A stretch of DNA of 64,000 nucleotides from Viola odorata (taxonomy: Eukaryota; Streptophyta; Magnoliopsida; Malpighiales; Violaceae): contig OY829539.1 of assembly GCA_963691705.1 (NCBI GenBank), positions 53,914,327-53,978,326 of the forward strand, written 5' to 3'. Under the pieces are notes generated by a model. That model was not told the DNA's origin. It did no database searches and was given only the letters and a program-made list of their open reading frames with translations. Made by a program: the position numbers and the translations under genes. Positions 1-10,729 of the stretch are shown here, piece by piece. How positions within the stretch are numbered: the stretch's first letter is position 1; every line of letters starts with the position of its first letter.

Positions 1-1019
1 CCCTACGAAGATTCAAAAAACTGGTGTTCTTTGTCAATGACAAATGATGATTTCAAAATAAAAAGAGATCATTCCTTGTGAAGATTTAAAAACCCAGTTG
101 GGTATTTCGAAGAAAGGGTCTCAGGTCGTATTCAAACAACAATTTGTGGAGAAGAAGACTGACATTTCAAAGGAAAAGCTTCAGAGTTTCATCAAACTCT
201 CGCAAACTGCACTCGAGGTGCACCTTACCTCCGATTAGCAACCTCAGTTGAGCATTGCTTATTAAAAACCCTTTCTTCTGCCAAAAAGCATTCTCTTCTT
301 TAAACAAATTCTTTCTTCTCTACTTCTCTCTGTCTATCCACTACATATTTCTGTTATATTGCAAAGTCTTCTCGATTATATGAAGGCCCATGCATGTGCA
401 TCTTCATTCGAAGTTTATTCACTCGGATTGACATTGCAAATCTGACTTTGTGCTATGTTTGTTGAATTTTTATGAGTGTAAACACGTAGCCTTATTTCTG
501 AGTGTGAGCGCAAACACCAATATCCAGTGAGGATTGCTTACGTCTACATGTTGTGGGAAAGTCTTGTCCTTGAGGTTGTTATCTCCTGGGCAAGATGCAG
601 ATACTTTTCTAAGCTTGTATCAAGCATGCTTATATGATAGAAAATTGGATGACATGTTCTCCAAAAATGCATAAACTTGTTGAACCTTCTCTTGATAGGG
701 AAGTTGTTTTTACAAAATGCTGAGGGGAAAACCTTAGGGTAGTGTGGGAATACTTTCATATACAACATACATGATTTGATCTTATTGTTTTTTCATTTAT
801 CAGTTGCTCTCTCTTTTTCCATCCATCACTACTTCGTGTTTGTTTCCTCCCTATTTGCAGCATACAGATATACTTTAGTGGAATCTCCGCCAATAAATCC
901 AGCAAACATCTGAATGGAGTACGTTACCACTCCCCAATCAACTTCGTGCAGCGGTTCACACCCCCACATCAACATACGAATGAAGGTACGTTACCACTTC
1001 ACTTCTAACTTCTTTTGTG

Positions 1020-1910
1020 TCGCTGTGACTTGGTCACCCATGTTGTGCGACGACGTGGTCATCCACAACCAGTCATGTTGTATAGTGACGTGGTCACTCA
1101 CATCCAATCGTGTTGTATAGTGACGTGGTCACTCACTTCCAGTCGTGTTGTGTGACGACGTGGTCATCCACAACCAGTCATGTTGTATAGTGACATGGTC
1201 ACTCACTTCCAGTCGTGTTGTGTAACGACATGGTCGTCCACAACCAGTCATGTTGTATAGTGACGTGGTCACTCACATCCAATCGTGTTGTATAGTGACG
1301 TGGTCACTCACTTCCAGCGGTGTTGTGCGACGACGTGGTCGTCCACAACCAGTCATGTTATATAGTGGCGTGGTCACTCACTTCCAGTCGCGTTGTGCGG
1401 CGACGTGGTCGTCCACAACCAGTTGTGTTGTGTAGTGACGTGGTCACTCACTTCAAGTCGTGTTGTGCGGCGACGTGGTCGTCCGCAACCAGTTGTGTTG
1501 TGTAGTGACGTGATCACTCACTTCAAGTCGTGTTGTGCGGCGACGTGGTCGTCCGCAAGCAGTTGTGTTGTGTAGTGACGTGGTCACTCACTTCAAGTCG
1601 TGTTGTGTGGCGACGTGGTCATCCACAACCAGTTGTGTTGTGTAGTGACGTGGTCACTCACTTCAAGTCGTGTTGTGCGGCGACGTGGTCGTCCGCAACA
1701 AGTTGTGTTGTATAGTGACGTGGTCACTCACTTCAAGTTGTGTTGTGCGGCGAAGTGGTCGTCCGCAACCAGTTGTGTTGTGTAGTGACGTGGTCACTCA
1801 CTTCAAGTCGTGTTGTGCACCAACGTGGTCGTCTGCAACCAGTTGTGTTGTGTAGTGACGTGGTCACCCACTCTCAGTCGTGTCGTACAGCGACGTGGTC
1901 GCCCACATCC
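1020..1910. repeat. 70-bp tandem array (two ~35-bp half units)
   Basis: About twelve copies of a 70-bp unit alternate a half unit with GCGACGTGGTCGTCC and one with GTGACGTGGTCACTC. Both halves descend from one ~35-bp monomer. The second half carries the near-palindrome GTGACGTGGTCAC. Spacing is strictly 70 bp from about 1250 to 1850. The same array, inverted and rearranged into a 140-bp higher-order unit, is at 16440-17270 in element D. Confidence 0.9.
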
Positions 1911-2029
1911 GAAACTTCCCTCACTAAAACATCCGAAAAGATCAACGATTTCCCTACAATTCAAGCAAAGGTACGTTCTAGACTTTATTTACTTTCTTGC
2001 ATGAATTCATCTCCTCCTAGAGCGACTTT

Positions 2030-2330
2030 AGAACATGTCTTTTTAAATGTTGTAAGTGGTCACGTCCCCACAACATGTCTTTTTTTAAAATGTTGTAAGC
2101 GGTCACGTCCCCACAACATGTCTTTTTTCAAAATGTTGTAAACGGTCACGTCTCCACAACATGTGTCTTTTTTCAAAATGTTGTAAGCGGTTCGTCCCCA
2201 CAACATGTGTCTTTTAAATGTTGTAAGCGGTTCGTCCCCATATAACATGTGTCTGTTTAGATGTTGTAAGCGGTTCATCCCCACAACATGTGTGTTCAAA
2301 GGTCGCGTAAGCGGTTCGTCCCCACGCACT
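2030..2330. repeat. ~43-bp tandem array
   Basis: About seven copies of a 40-44-bp unit with core CCCCACAACATGTGTCTTTT followed by TGTTGTAAGCGG. Length differences come mainly from the T run. I find no matching array in D, so it was gained in E or lost from D. Confidence 0.85.
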
Positions 2331-2471
2331 ATACTTTACGCACCTTATTTTACTTTTCGCAAATTACTTTCCGCAAATTACATCAAGTCTGCATTTATAT
2401 TCCTGTAACTCGCATTAAGATTTATACATTGCATCCCTTTTAAATTCCCGACATATCATTCTACATTTCAA

Positions 2472-2650
2472 AAATCAATCAGCGACGGCCTACGAGTATG
2501 ACCCTCGACGGAGCTGAACATTATTTTCTGCATCAATCAGCGACGACTTATGAGTACGACCCTCGACGGAGCTGAAGTTTACATTTCCTGCATCAATCAG
2601 CGACGACCTACGAGTACGACCCTCGACAGAGCTGAAGTTTACTTTTCTGC
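2472..2650. repeat. 60-bp tandem array, 3 copies
   Basis: Three copies of a ~60-bp unit starting ATCAATCAGCGACG and containing GAGTACGACCCTCGAC, at about 2472, 2531 and 2591. No counterpart is seen in D. Confidence 0.85.
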
Positions 2651-2699
2651 ATAGACGTCTGAGAGTTGCGGTGTCCCCGTTCAAATGTCAAGTTTCTTT

Positions 2700-2815
2700 C
2701 CTGCATAAAGGTATGGACTGTGAGTGCTACCCTTGCCCTACCTGATTTAATTTTCTGCATCAAAGGTATAGACTGCGAGTGCTACCCTTGCCCTACCTGA
2801 TTTACATTTCATCAT
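2700..2815. repeat. 54-bp tandem repeat, 2 copies
   Basis: Two copies of the 54-bp unit containing GAGTGCTACCCTTGCCC. The same unit is present about six times, inverted, at 16030-16345 in D. Confidence 0.85.
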
Positions 2816-3010
2816 CTACTTTTCACCCCATTATCAGGGAAGTCATCATTTACATTTCTGCAATTTACTTTTCACCCCATTATCAGGGAAATCATCATTT
2901 ACATTTCTGTAATTTACTTTTCACCCCATTATCAGGGAAGTCATCATTTATATTTCTGCAATTTACTTTTCACCCCATTATCAGGAAAGTCTGCATTTAC
3001 ATTTTGTATT
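2816..3010. repeat. 49-bp tandem repeat, 4 copies
   Basis: Four copies, at about 2820, 2869, 2918 and 2967, of a 49-bp unit with TTTTCACCCCATTATCAGGG. D carries seven or eight copies of the same unit, inverted, at 15600-15995. Confidence 0.9.
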
Positions 3011-3067
3011 TTTCAAACCATTGCTAGTTCGGGAGCAACCATCTTTACTGCTCATCAAAAATCTCGA

Positions 3068-3844
3068 TTACACTGCAAGAAGATCAAGAACATACTTTCT
3101 TTGAGATAAGAATATACCTTTGTTACTTCTGGAAACTTCTATCCCAAGAAAGTATTTCAGCTGGTCCAAGTCTTTTGTGCTAAATTTGGTATACAGGAAA
3201 GATTTTAGCAAAGAGATCCCAACACTATCATCTCCTATAATAATAATGTCATCCACATATACCACGAGAAGAATAATACCAGTAGCAGATTTTCTATAGA
3301 ATACTAAATGATCACACTGACTCTTCTGCATGCCAAACTCTAAAACTACCTCACTGAACTTGCCAAACCAGGCACAAGGACTTTGTTTTAGACCATATAA
3401 AGCTTTCCTCAAGTGACAAACTTTCCCTTTCTCCCCTTGAGCAACAAACCCAAGTGGTTGCTCCATATAAACTTCTTGTAAATCACCATAAAGAAAACCA
3501 TTCTTGATATCCAACTGATGTAGAGGCCAGTCCCTGGAGGCAGCCAGAGAGATAAACAATCGAATAGAGGATAACTTGGCCACTGGAGAGAAAGTATCTG
3601 AATAATCTACCCCATACGTTTGGGCATATCCTTTGGCAACAAGTCTGGCCTTAAGACGTGCCACAGAGCCATCAGGATTGACTTTTACAACAAAAACCCA
3701 TCTGCATCCCATCGCCTTCTTGTCTTTGGGCAAAGTTACCAAATCCCAAGTCTGATTATCCTCTAGAGCAATAATCTCCTCAAGCATTGCATTCTTCCAA
3801 CCAGGATGAGTCAAGGCTTCCTGAAAAATCTCAGGGACGACAAC
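3068..3844 (-). pseudogene. pol: Ty1/copia reverse transcriptase fragment
   Basis: About 258 codons of copia RT on the - strand. Visible motifs are the N-terminal WKNAMLEEI region, GCRWVFVVK, LKARLVAKGYAQ, the LDIKNGFLYGDL block, LYGLKQSPCAWF and the catalytic YVDDI, then KYFLGIEVSR. The frame is open throughout but truncated at both ends. At the N-terminal side it meets the 5' LTR of element A at 3845, so A inserted into this copia copy. At the C-terminal side it runs straight into element E at 3067 with no LTR, pointing to a deletion or rearrangement junction. RNase H, integrase and gag are absent. The usual NAFL is NGFL here. The last seven N-terminal residues of the open frame derive from A's LTR. 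Confidence 0.9.
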
Positions 3845-5525
3845 TGATAGCATGTTTTTATGCATGATTTTCTCCCCATTATCTCGCCAATTTAAGGCAT
3901 GATTCTGCTAATTTACCCTTGTTTTCATTACTATTGTAGATCTAGGCCTAAAAAGGGAGTTTTTGCGAAAAGATGCGTTTTAGGAGCATTTTGTGCAAAT
4001 TTGAGCTTCAAGACCAAAGTCGAGGTCCCGACTCCAGAATAACATTCAAGGTCCCGAATAGGATTCTCCATTCGGGCCCTCGAAGGGCGAAGAACGACAT
4101 TTTCACGTGTCCTCTTGCCAAAGCTTCCACGTGATCCCTCTGACGCTTTTCTGAGAGTTCTGCACTGATCACAAAATACCCACTCTCTGACCGTTCCAGA
4201 CCTTGAGCCCAATTCAGATCTGCCAAAGCTGGACAAATCAAACCAAGAAACCAGCTTTGTGCTTTTCAGCTTTATGCTTTAGGGAGCATGGTTGCTTTGT
4301 GATAGGCTTTCCTTAAATACATTTTGTCCCTAGTTTGGACTGAAGATATTTTGTGCTTGGAGCTCTAGCTTATAAGGAGCATCCAAGGAGTAGTTTAGGA
4401 CATCTCATCTTACTTTCATCTTATCATATTTCTTAGAAAATACTCTTAGACTTCTCTCTAGTTTATCTTTCTAGTTCTTGTTAGCATTCTCCTCCTTTGC
4501 CGCCGGGCTTGAAGCGTTTAGTAATCAAGTTTTCTTCCCTTAATCTATTTCTTTACTTGTTATGCTCTCTTTAATTATTATTTATTTATCTTCAAGCATG
4601 AGTAGCTAAATCTTTAGTTCTTAGCAAAGGTAATTCAAGGGTTGCAAGGGTAGATTCGAGGCCTAAACGTGCTTAATATATTCTTGCTGCCATATTTAAT
4701 TGCTCATCATTTTAATTACATTTTCACTTGTGGTAATTAGAGGCTTGATCAACTAATAATTTCTATGAGTGAATGCTGTCATTTATGAGATAAATACGGA
4801 AGGAAAGTTGCATGGAACAAGTAGGCATCTATCTACTAGTAGCTGCGCTGAAGTGGTCTCGACTAGCTGGGGTGAGTAGTTGATTGGAGTGGGGTCACGA
4901 GCCTGACAAACTGAGGGACCTTTAGCTCCAGTTGTGTCTTTTCTTATTTTCATGGGCAGTCTGAATATGGCCCTCCCGCATTCATGCCTGGAGGGATAGC
5001 GGGCTGTCAAGACTACCTCATATGTGGAAACGGGGGGTAGTTTCTCTTAAGAGAAAAGTAGGGGATATCCGAGGAATCTGGTCCCTATGTCACTTCTATG
5101 ATTGCATGAATAGAATATTTCTGTGCTGATGACGATCGGGCCCCCGAATGCAACCTAAGAATACCTTTTGCTAAGATCCTTCTTTATCTGACTTATTGTG
5201 TTTATTTATCTCTCTTTTTTATTATTCTGACCTTGCTCACTGATTTGCTATATTTTACCCTTCGGGACCCCGAACTGACGACTCGAGATCCCGATTACTG
5301 CTTTGATAATTAGAATTGTTAGCTTAAACTCTCTCTTGGCTAACCTGTTTAGTCAAGTAAAACCCCCCCGTGTGTTACATTTTTGTGTTTTTGTTCTGTG
5401 TTTTCATTCAAGACCTTGAATCAGTCTCTCCCAATCCCTGTGTTCGACCCTGACTACCACTGTACACATTATCAATTGTGCACATATTTTCAGGCACTAT
5501 AAATTGTATTTGATTTCGACGATCA
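3845..5525 (+). repeat. Element A 5' LTR (Athila-type Ty3/gypsy)
   Basis: The LTR is 1681 bp, starts TGATAGCATG and ends GACGATCA, giving TGAT...ATCA termini. It is matched, inverted, by B's LTRs (7353-9035 and 52355-53998), which fixes both ends. The PBS follows at 5529. It contains a C7 run (5363-5369) that corresponds to the long G runs of B's LTRs and several TTCGGGACC-like motifs (for example near 4040-4085 and 5260). The partner 3' LTR lies beyond the window. Confidence 0.93.
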
Positions 5526-5528
5526 AAT

Positions 5529-5546
5529 TGGCGCCGTTGCCGGGGA
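5529..5546 (+). promoter_or_regulatory. Primer binding site of element A
   Basis: TGGCGCCGTTGCCGGGGA begins three bases after the LTR. This sequence is typical of Athila-type elements, where the 3' end of a host tRNA primes minus-strand DNA synthesis. B has the identical site inverted at 52334-52351. Confidence 0.93.
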
Positions 5547-5579
5547 TTGTTTCAGGACTGATTTATTTCTCTTGTTTGT

Positions 5580-7352
5580 ATGATCAGGAGATCTGCACCC
5601 GATCTACTGCCCCTTGATCACGAGTTAGGAAGGACAGAAAGAGGCCTTTGACGACTAGCACGAGGAAAATCCAATCCTTGTGTTCGGGACCTCGAACGTC
5701 TTTTCGCTCTAGACGATAATCCGGACCCCGAGTACATACCACCTGTCCACCCAGAAGGACCCGACATGGATATTCATGGCCCTGAAGGGGATGATATTCC
5801 ACCAGTCCCACCAGCAATCCAAACTATCGATGAATTCAATGCTGCCCCCGAGGCCCCAACCAACTGTATTGTCTGCCCAGCGGTCCCGAATGACTGGGAG
5901 CTCAAATCTGCCACCATGCACCATCTACCTATCTATCGAGGGCTGGCCAAGGAGAACCCCCACTGTCATCTCCAACAATTACATTCCATTTGCGACGCCA
6001 TGAAGCCCCACAACGTTAGTGTTGAGCATGCCAAACTCCGCACCTTCATGTGGTCCCTCAAGGACGATGCTCTTGATTGGTTTTATGACTTGCGTCTGCA
6101 ATCCATCAATTCATGGGCTGAAATGTCCAAGGCCTTTACGGATAAATATTACCCGGTATCCATTGCCATGGTAACTCGCAAGCAACTAGTGTCTATTCTC
6201 CAAAAGGACACGGAAGATCTTGAGCAATACTATGAGCGCTTTAAGAAGATGCAAGCCTTGTGCCCTTCGCATAACCTCTTCGAGCATGCCCTCATTTAGT
6301 ACTTCTGTGAAGGACTCAAGGCCCGAGACAAGGCTTTGCTTAATGCCGCTGCGAATGGTTCCATCACTAGACTGACTCCCGCTGCCGCCAAAGACACTAT
6401 CGAGCTCATGGCCAAGAACAACCTCCCTCTCAACACTACCACCAGCAACCAGGACTCCCGCTCCGCGGCCATGGAAAATCAATTAGCAGCCATCACCGGT
6501 ATGCTCCAGAATATGGCTTCGGGACACCCAGTCCAGATCAAGGCCTGCCAAATCTGTCAACTTTCAGACCACCCCACTGATGCTTGTCCATTCATCCCCG
6601 AAGAGATGCCCGTCAATGCTGCAGGAGGATTCAATGTCCCATATGGTCAGAACAACAATCAAGGCTGGAGATAGCCTAATTTCGGGTAGAACAACAGGCC
6701 GGGCCTAGCCATCAGTATGGACAAAATCCATACGGAAATCACCCCCCTCCTTTCAATATGCAGAATTTCAAGCCCTGGCCCAATTTCCAGAATTATCAGT
6801 ATCAGAGACAGCCGCCACAAGACCAGACCTTCGTCGCGCCCCCGAATGAGGAGCCCTCGCTTGATAAGAAAAAAATTGCGGAGCTTGAAAAATAAATATG
6901 TACTCTCATGGCCGAAATGAAAGAGGTGAAAAATGGAGGAAGATTTCCAGGGCAGACAGAACCCAACCCGAAGCATGAGGCATGTGCTATGAACCTTCGT
7001 AGTGGTCTCGAGATACCTTCTCGCGTCCATCCAGGCCCCGATTCTACAAAAGACAATCAAGGTCCCGAAGCTGATAATGTTATTCAAGGTCCCGAATGTG
7101 ACAACAGTGCACATCCACCTCTAGAACAGCCCACTAAGCCTACTGAACAGCCTAAGAAGTCTCGATTCAATGACGCAACTCTCGACCATTTCTTCTCCAG
7201 CAAGAAGTCTCGATGTAAGAAAAAGCAACCCGTTGAGGAAGAATTCTCTCAAGAGTTCATTAACAAGGTACTCGAGCCCCCGTTCCCTCAAAGGTTGGTC
7301 AAGAAGAAGAAAGATGAAGAGGATCGGGACATCTTCGACATGTTTAGCAAAG
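5580..7352 (+). pseudogene. gag: Element A gag (broken; cut off by element B)
   Basis: Capsid/nucleocapsid polyprotein of an Athila-type element. The ATG at 5580 follows the PBS and matches the start used in B. The retrotransposon gag domain is visible at about 5890-6290 (DALDWFYDL, WAEMSKAFTDKYYP, LEQYYERFKKM). An intact CCHC zinc knuckle (C-x2-C-x4-H-x4-C) is at 6546-6587. The frame is broken by TGA at 5649-5651, TAG at 6297-6299 and TAG at 6672-6674, with a further stop and a frame change before 6908. The downstream part (6908-7352) carries the NLRSGLEIPSR segment seen in Athila gag and ends in FDMFSKV, where B is inserted. The continuation resumes at 53999. Confidence 0.92.
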
Positions 7353-9035
7353 TGATCGTCAGTCAAATAGAGATTTATGATGCCTGAAAAGTGTGTGCAT
7401 AATGGATAAAGTGTACAGTGGTAGTCAGGTCGAACACAGGGATTGTGAGAGACTGGTTCAAGGTCTTGAATGAAATCGTAGGACAAAAGCACGAAAAGTA
7501 ACACTCGGGGGGGGGGGGGGGGGGGGGTTACTTGGCTAAACGAGTCAGCCAAGATAGATTTGGGAGCTAACAATTTTTATCTACGAAAGCAGTATTCGGG
7601 ACCTAGAGTTGTCAATTCGGGGTTCCGAAGGGAAAATTATAACAAATCAGTGAACAAGTCAAGATAACAAAACAGAGAGAGAAATAAACACAAATAATCA
7701 GATAGAGAAGGATCTTAGCAAAGGCATTTTTGGGTTGCATTCGGGGGCCCGATCGTCATCAGCACAAGGATATTCTATTCAAGACATCATAGAAATGACA
7801 TAGGGACCAGATTCCTCGGATATCCCCTACTTTTCTCTTAAGAGAAACTACCCCCCGTTTCCACATATGAGGTAGTCTTGACAGTTTGCCATCCCTCCAG
7901 GCACGAATGCGGGAGGGCCATACTCAAACTGCCCATGAAGATAAGAAAAGACAGATCTAGAGCTAAAAGTCCCTCAGTTTGTCAGGCTCGTGACCTCGCT
8001 CTAATCAATTACTCACCCTATCTATTCGAGACCACTTCAGCGCAGTCAAGACTAAACAGATGCCTACTTGTTCCATGCAATTTTCCTTCCGTATTCATCA
8101 CAAAGATGGCAGCATTCACACAAAATAACAATCAGTTGATCAAGCCTCATATTATTTCATGCGAAGATGTAATTAAAACGACAAGTAATTGAATATGGCA
8201 TCAAGAATATATTAATCACATTAAGGCCTCGAATCTGCCCTTGCAACCCTTGAATCACCCTTGCTAAGAACTAAAGATTTAGCTACTCATGCTTGAAGAT
8301 GAACAAATAATAATTGAAGAAAGCATAATAAGTAAATAAATAGGTTAAGGGGAGAAGACTTTGTTACTAAAAATCCGTTTGAAGCCCGACGGCAAGGTTG
8401 GAGATGCTAACAAGAACTAGAGAGAGAAACTAGAGAGAAGTCTAAGGAAAAACTAATTATGAAAATTATACTATGAAGTGAGAGATATCCTAAACTACTC
8501 TTAGATGCTCCTTATATACTAGAGCTCCAAGCACAAAATATCTTCAGCCTAAAACTAGGGACAAAACGCATTAATTGAAAGCCTACTTTAATGGATCCAT
8601 GCTCCCTAAAGCACAAAGCTGAAAAAGCATAAAGCTGTTTGGTTTTCCCAGCTTTGGCAGGTCTGGACTGGGCTCAAGGGCTGAAATGGTCAGAGAGGTA
8701 GGTATTTTGTGATCAGTGCAGAACATCAGAACAATGTCAGGGGGATCACATGGGAGCTTTGGCGAGAGGACACGTGGAATTGCCGCTCTTTGCCCTTCGG
8801 GGGCCCGAATGGAGAATCCGATTCGGGACCTTGAACGTTGTTTTGGACTCGGGACCTCGACCTGGGTCTTGAAGCTCGAATTTGCTCAAAATGCACCAAA
8901 AACGCATGTTTTTGCATAAACTCCCTTTTTAGGCCTAGATCTGCAATAGTAATGAAAACGAGGGTAATTTAGCAGAATCATGCCTTAATTTGGCGAGAAA
9001 ATGGGAAGAAAATCATGCATAAAAATATGCTATCA
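7353..9035 (-). repeat. Element B 3' LTR
   Basis: The LTR is 1683 bp, starting TGATCGTC on the + strand and ending ATGCTATCA. It lies in the opposite orientation to A's 5' LTR, with a polypurine tract at its right edge (9036-9050). It holds a 21-base G run at 7507-7527. It contains a ~50-bp segment (about 7533-7585) that is missing from the partner LTR at 52355-53998. Confidence 0.93.
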
Positions 9036-10729
9036 AATAATCCCCACACTGCCCAATGCTCGCCCTCGAGCATTCACAAAATTTAAAACAGTCCCAAAAT
9101 AGAACAGACACACCAAACCATAGCATAAAGAATAAGCATGCTTTTCAACATTCAGGACCCCGAATGAAAACAGACTCCGCCTAGACACACCTGCATCAAA
9201 TCAGAAGGATAACGACCCTTAAGAAGAGACTTTCCACATCAGCCTATTCACCAGCAGTCCTCACATGAATCGATGTTTGCTCTCACACTCGTAAGGCTAG
9301 GTGTTTAAACACTCAAGGATGCAAAAACACAGCACAAAATCAAGTTTGTATGTCAATCTGAGTACATTAGACACATGCATAGGCAATCTAGCAATCAAAA
9401 GACTCCGCATCGGGGGCAAGAAGGGAAAACAAGGGAAATATATGATAAGAGGAAATAGAAAGAGTGAAACATAATGAGAAGAAAAAGTGGAGAAGGGGGA
9501 AAGTAAGGAAGTGAAATGAGGAGGTGGTTAAACCAACTCAAACCTGGAACGTTCCCTTGGCAGGAAAGAATCGAGACGGTGAGACAATGTTGCTGAGGGC
9601 GAAAGCTAGACTAGATTCTTCTTCTTCGAGGGGGACCTTTGCTTTTTCCGTTCGGGACCGAGGCTCGGGACCTTGAATAGATGTTGGCGTGGTGATTTTA
9701 CTCTTCTTTTTTTCAAGGTTCAGTCTTGCTCTCTTCTCTCTATTTTTATTTATATTTCTGTTTTTTTTTTTTTTTTTAGAGAGAGAGCGAGAGAGAGGGA
9801 CCTGGATTGTTTGAGGATTGATACCTTGTCCTTCGGGGGCTGGGTATTTTGATTTCACTTCCCCACACTTGTGTTTTGCTATGGGTGGGAAGTGATTTTT
9901 CGTTCTGGTCTGCCCTTGATTTCTTCATTTTAGCTTCGAGGTCTTAAATTGACGCCAGCATTCGGGGTCTTGAATTTGGGGGATCCCTACACTTCGGCTT
10001 TGCTGCTTCATTTGTCTAATCTAGCCCTCGATAGTGCTCCCAACAACATTGCTCACCTACCAAGAGAAAGATCAAAGAGAATTCAAATGGTTAGAATGGA
10101 GGAAAAAGAGGGGTATCGGGGTCAAGAAGGAAGAAACAGAACAGAAAAAAAAAAGTGAGAGAACAATTTGATGCGAAGACTTAATCTTTTTGTTGCTTTC
10201 CTATGTCCAATCGTGTCTATACCCATGGATATCATGCAAACCCAGCCAGTACCTAGTCATGCATTCACTCAAACAATAAATATAGGCATGAAGGCTCAAA
10301 TGCTCACAAGGTGCTATTTCTTGACTACTGGTGTCTAGGTCTTGAAGCAGATATAAGGTGCAACAGGCAAAGAGTGAAATATTCGGGACCTTGAATACAG
10401 TCAGCATTTTCATTCTATGTGCACAAGTCAAGTGTGTGTCCATCATTGGGGTTTTCAAAACTAGGCAGTGATTAAAGACCGAAAAGAAATAAAGCGAATA
10501 AAACTAACTAATATGTCATCGCAATTAAATAATAGTAATAAAACTAATTAATATAGCAAAGCAGTTAAAGACCCTCCCCACACTGAGGCTTCGCATTGTC
10601 CTCAATGCGAGAAGGGAGCAGTTCAAAAGCAGTTCAAACTAAGATAATAGAGCAATTGTTTTATCGGAATGAAAGGGAGATAGTTTTTTTTCAGCCCACG
10701 CAGGGGCAATGGGGTGATAGAGTTCGGGA
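9036..10729 (-). other. Element B 3' non-coding region with polypurine motifs and hairpins
   Basis: No gene is seen here. On the - strand AGTGTGGGG occurs three times: at 9042-9050 (the true polypurine tract beside the 3' LTR), 9861-9869 and 10576-10584. The first and last are each next to a perfect 8-bp stem with a 4-base loop (9055-9074 and 10591-10610). The middle lies in an imperfect stem of about 10 bp. A purine-rich stretch and a T run lie at 9420-9780. Blocks at 9240-9400 and 10200-10340 resemble parts of D at 18050-18190 and 19050-19170. TTCGGGACC-like motifs recur. Confidence 0.75.

Larger units (their letters stand above)
1..3067 (+). mobile_element. Element E: partial internal region of a non-coding LTR element (D family)
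   Basis: This stretch is the reverse-complement counterpart of the internal region of element D (about 15490-18900). It shows the same order of modules: a T-rich stretch, the block around 540-760 (AGTGTGGGAATAC at 740), the ACGTGGTC tandem array, then 54-bp and 49-bp arrays, and the tail at 3028-3067 that in D lies just inside the polypurine tract. It holds no gag or pol. The sense direction is +, inferred from D's polypurine tract and PBS. Its left end lies outside the window. Its right end stops abruptly at 3067, short of the expected polypurine tract and 3' LTR, against a copia fragment. Open frames inside it only follow the repeat periods and are not genes. Confidence 0.8.

Noticed and set aside
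1250..2141. Series of overlapping ~60-codon + frames and a 133-codon frame
   Set aside because: They start every 70 bp and simply follow the tandem array; the peptides are repeat translations with no family resemblance.
5529..5546. tRNA gene suggested by tRNA-like sequence at the PBS sites
   Set aside because: Only the 18-20 bases complementary to a tRNA 3' end are present; no cloverleaf or A/B boxes follow at any of the four PBS sites.
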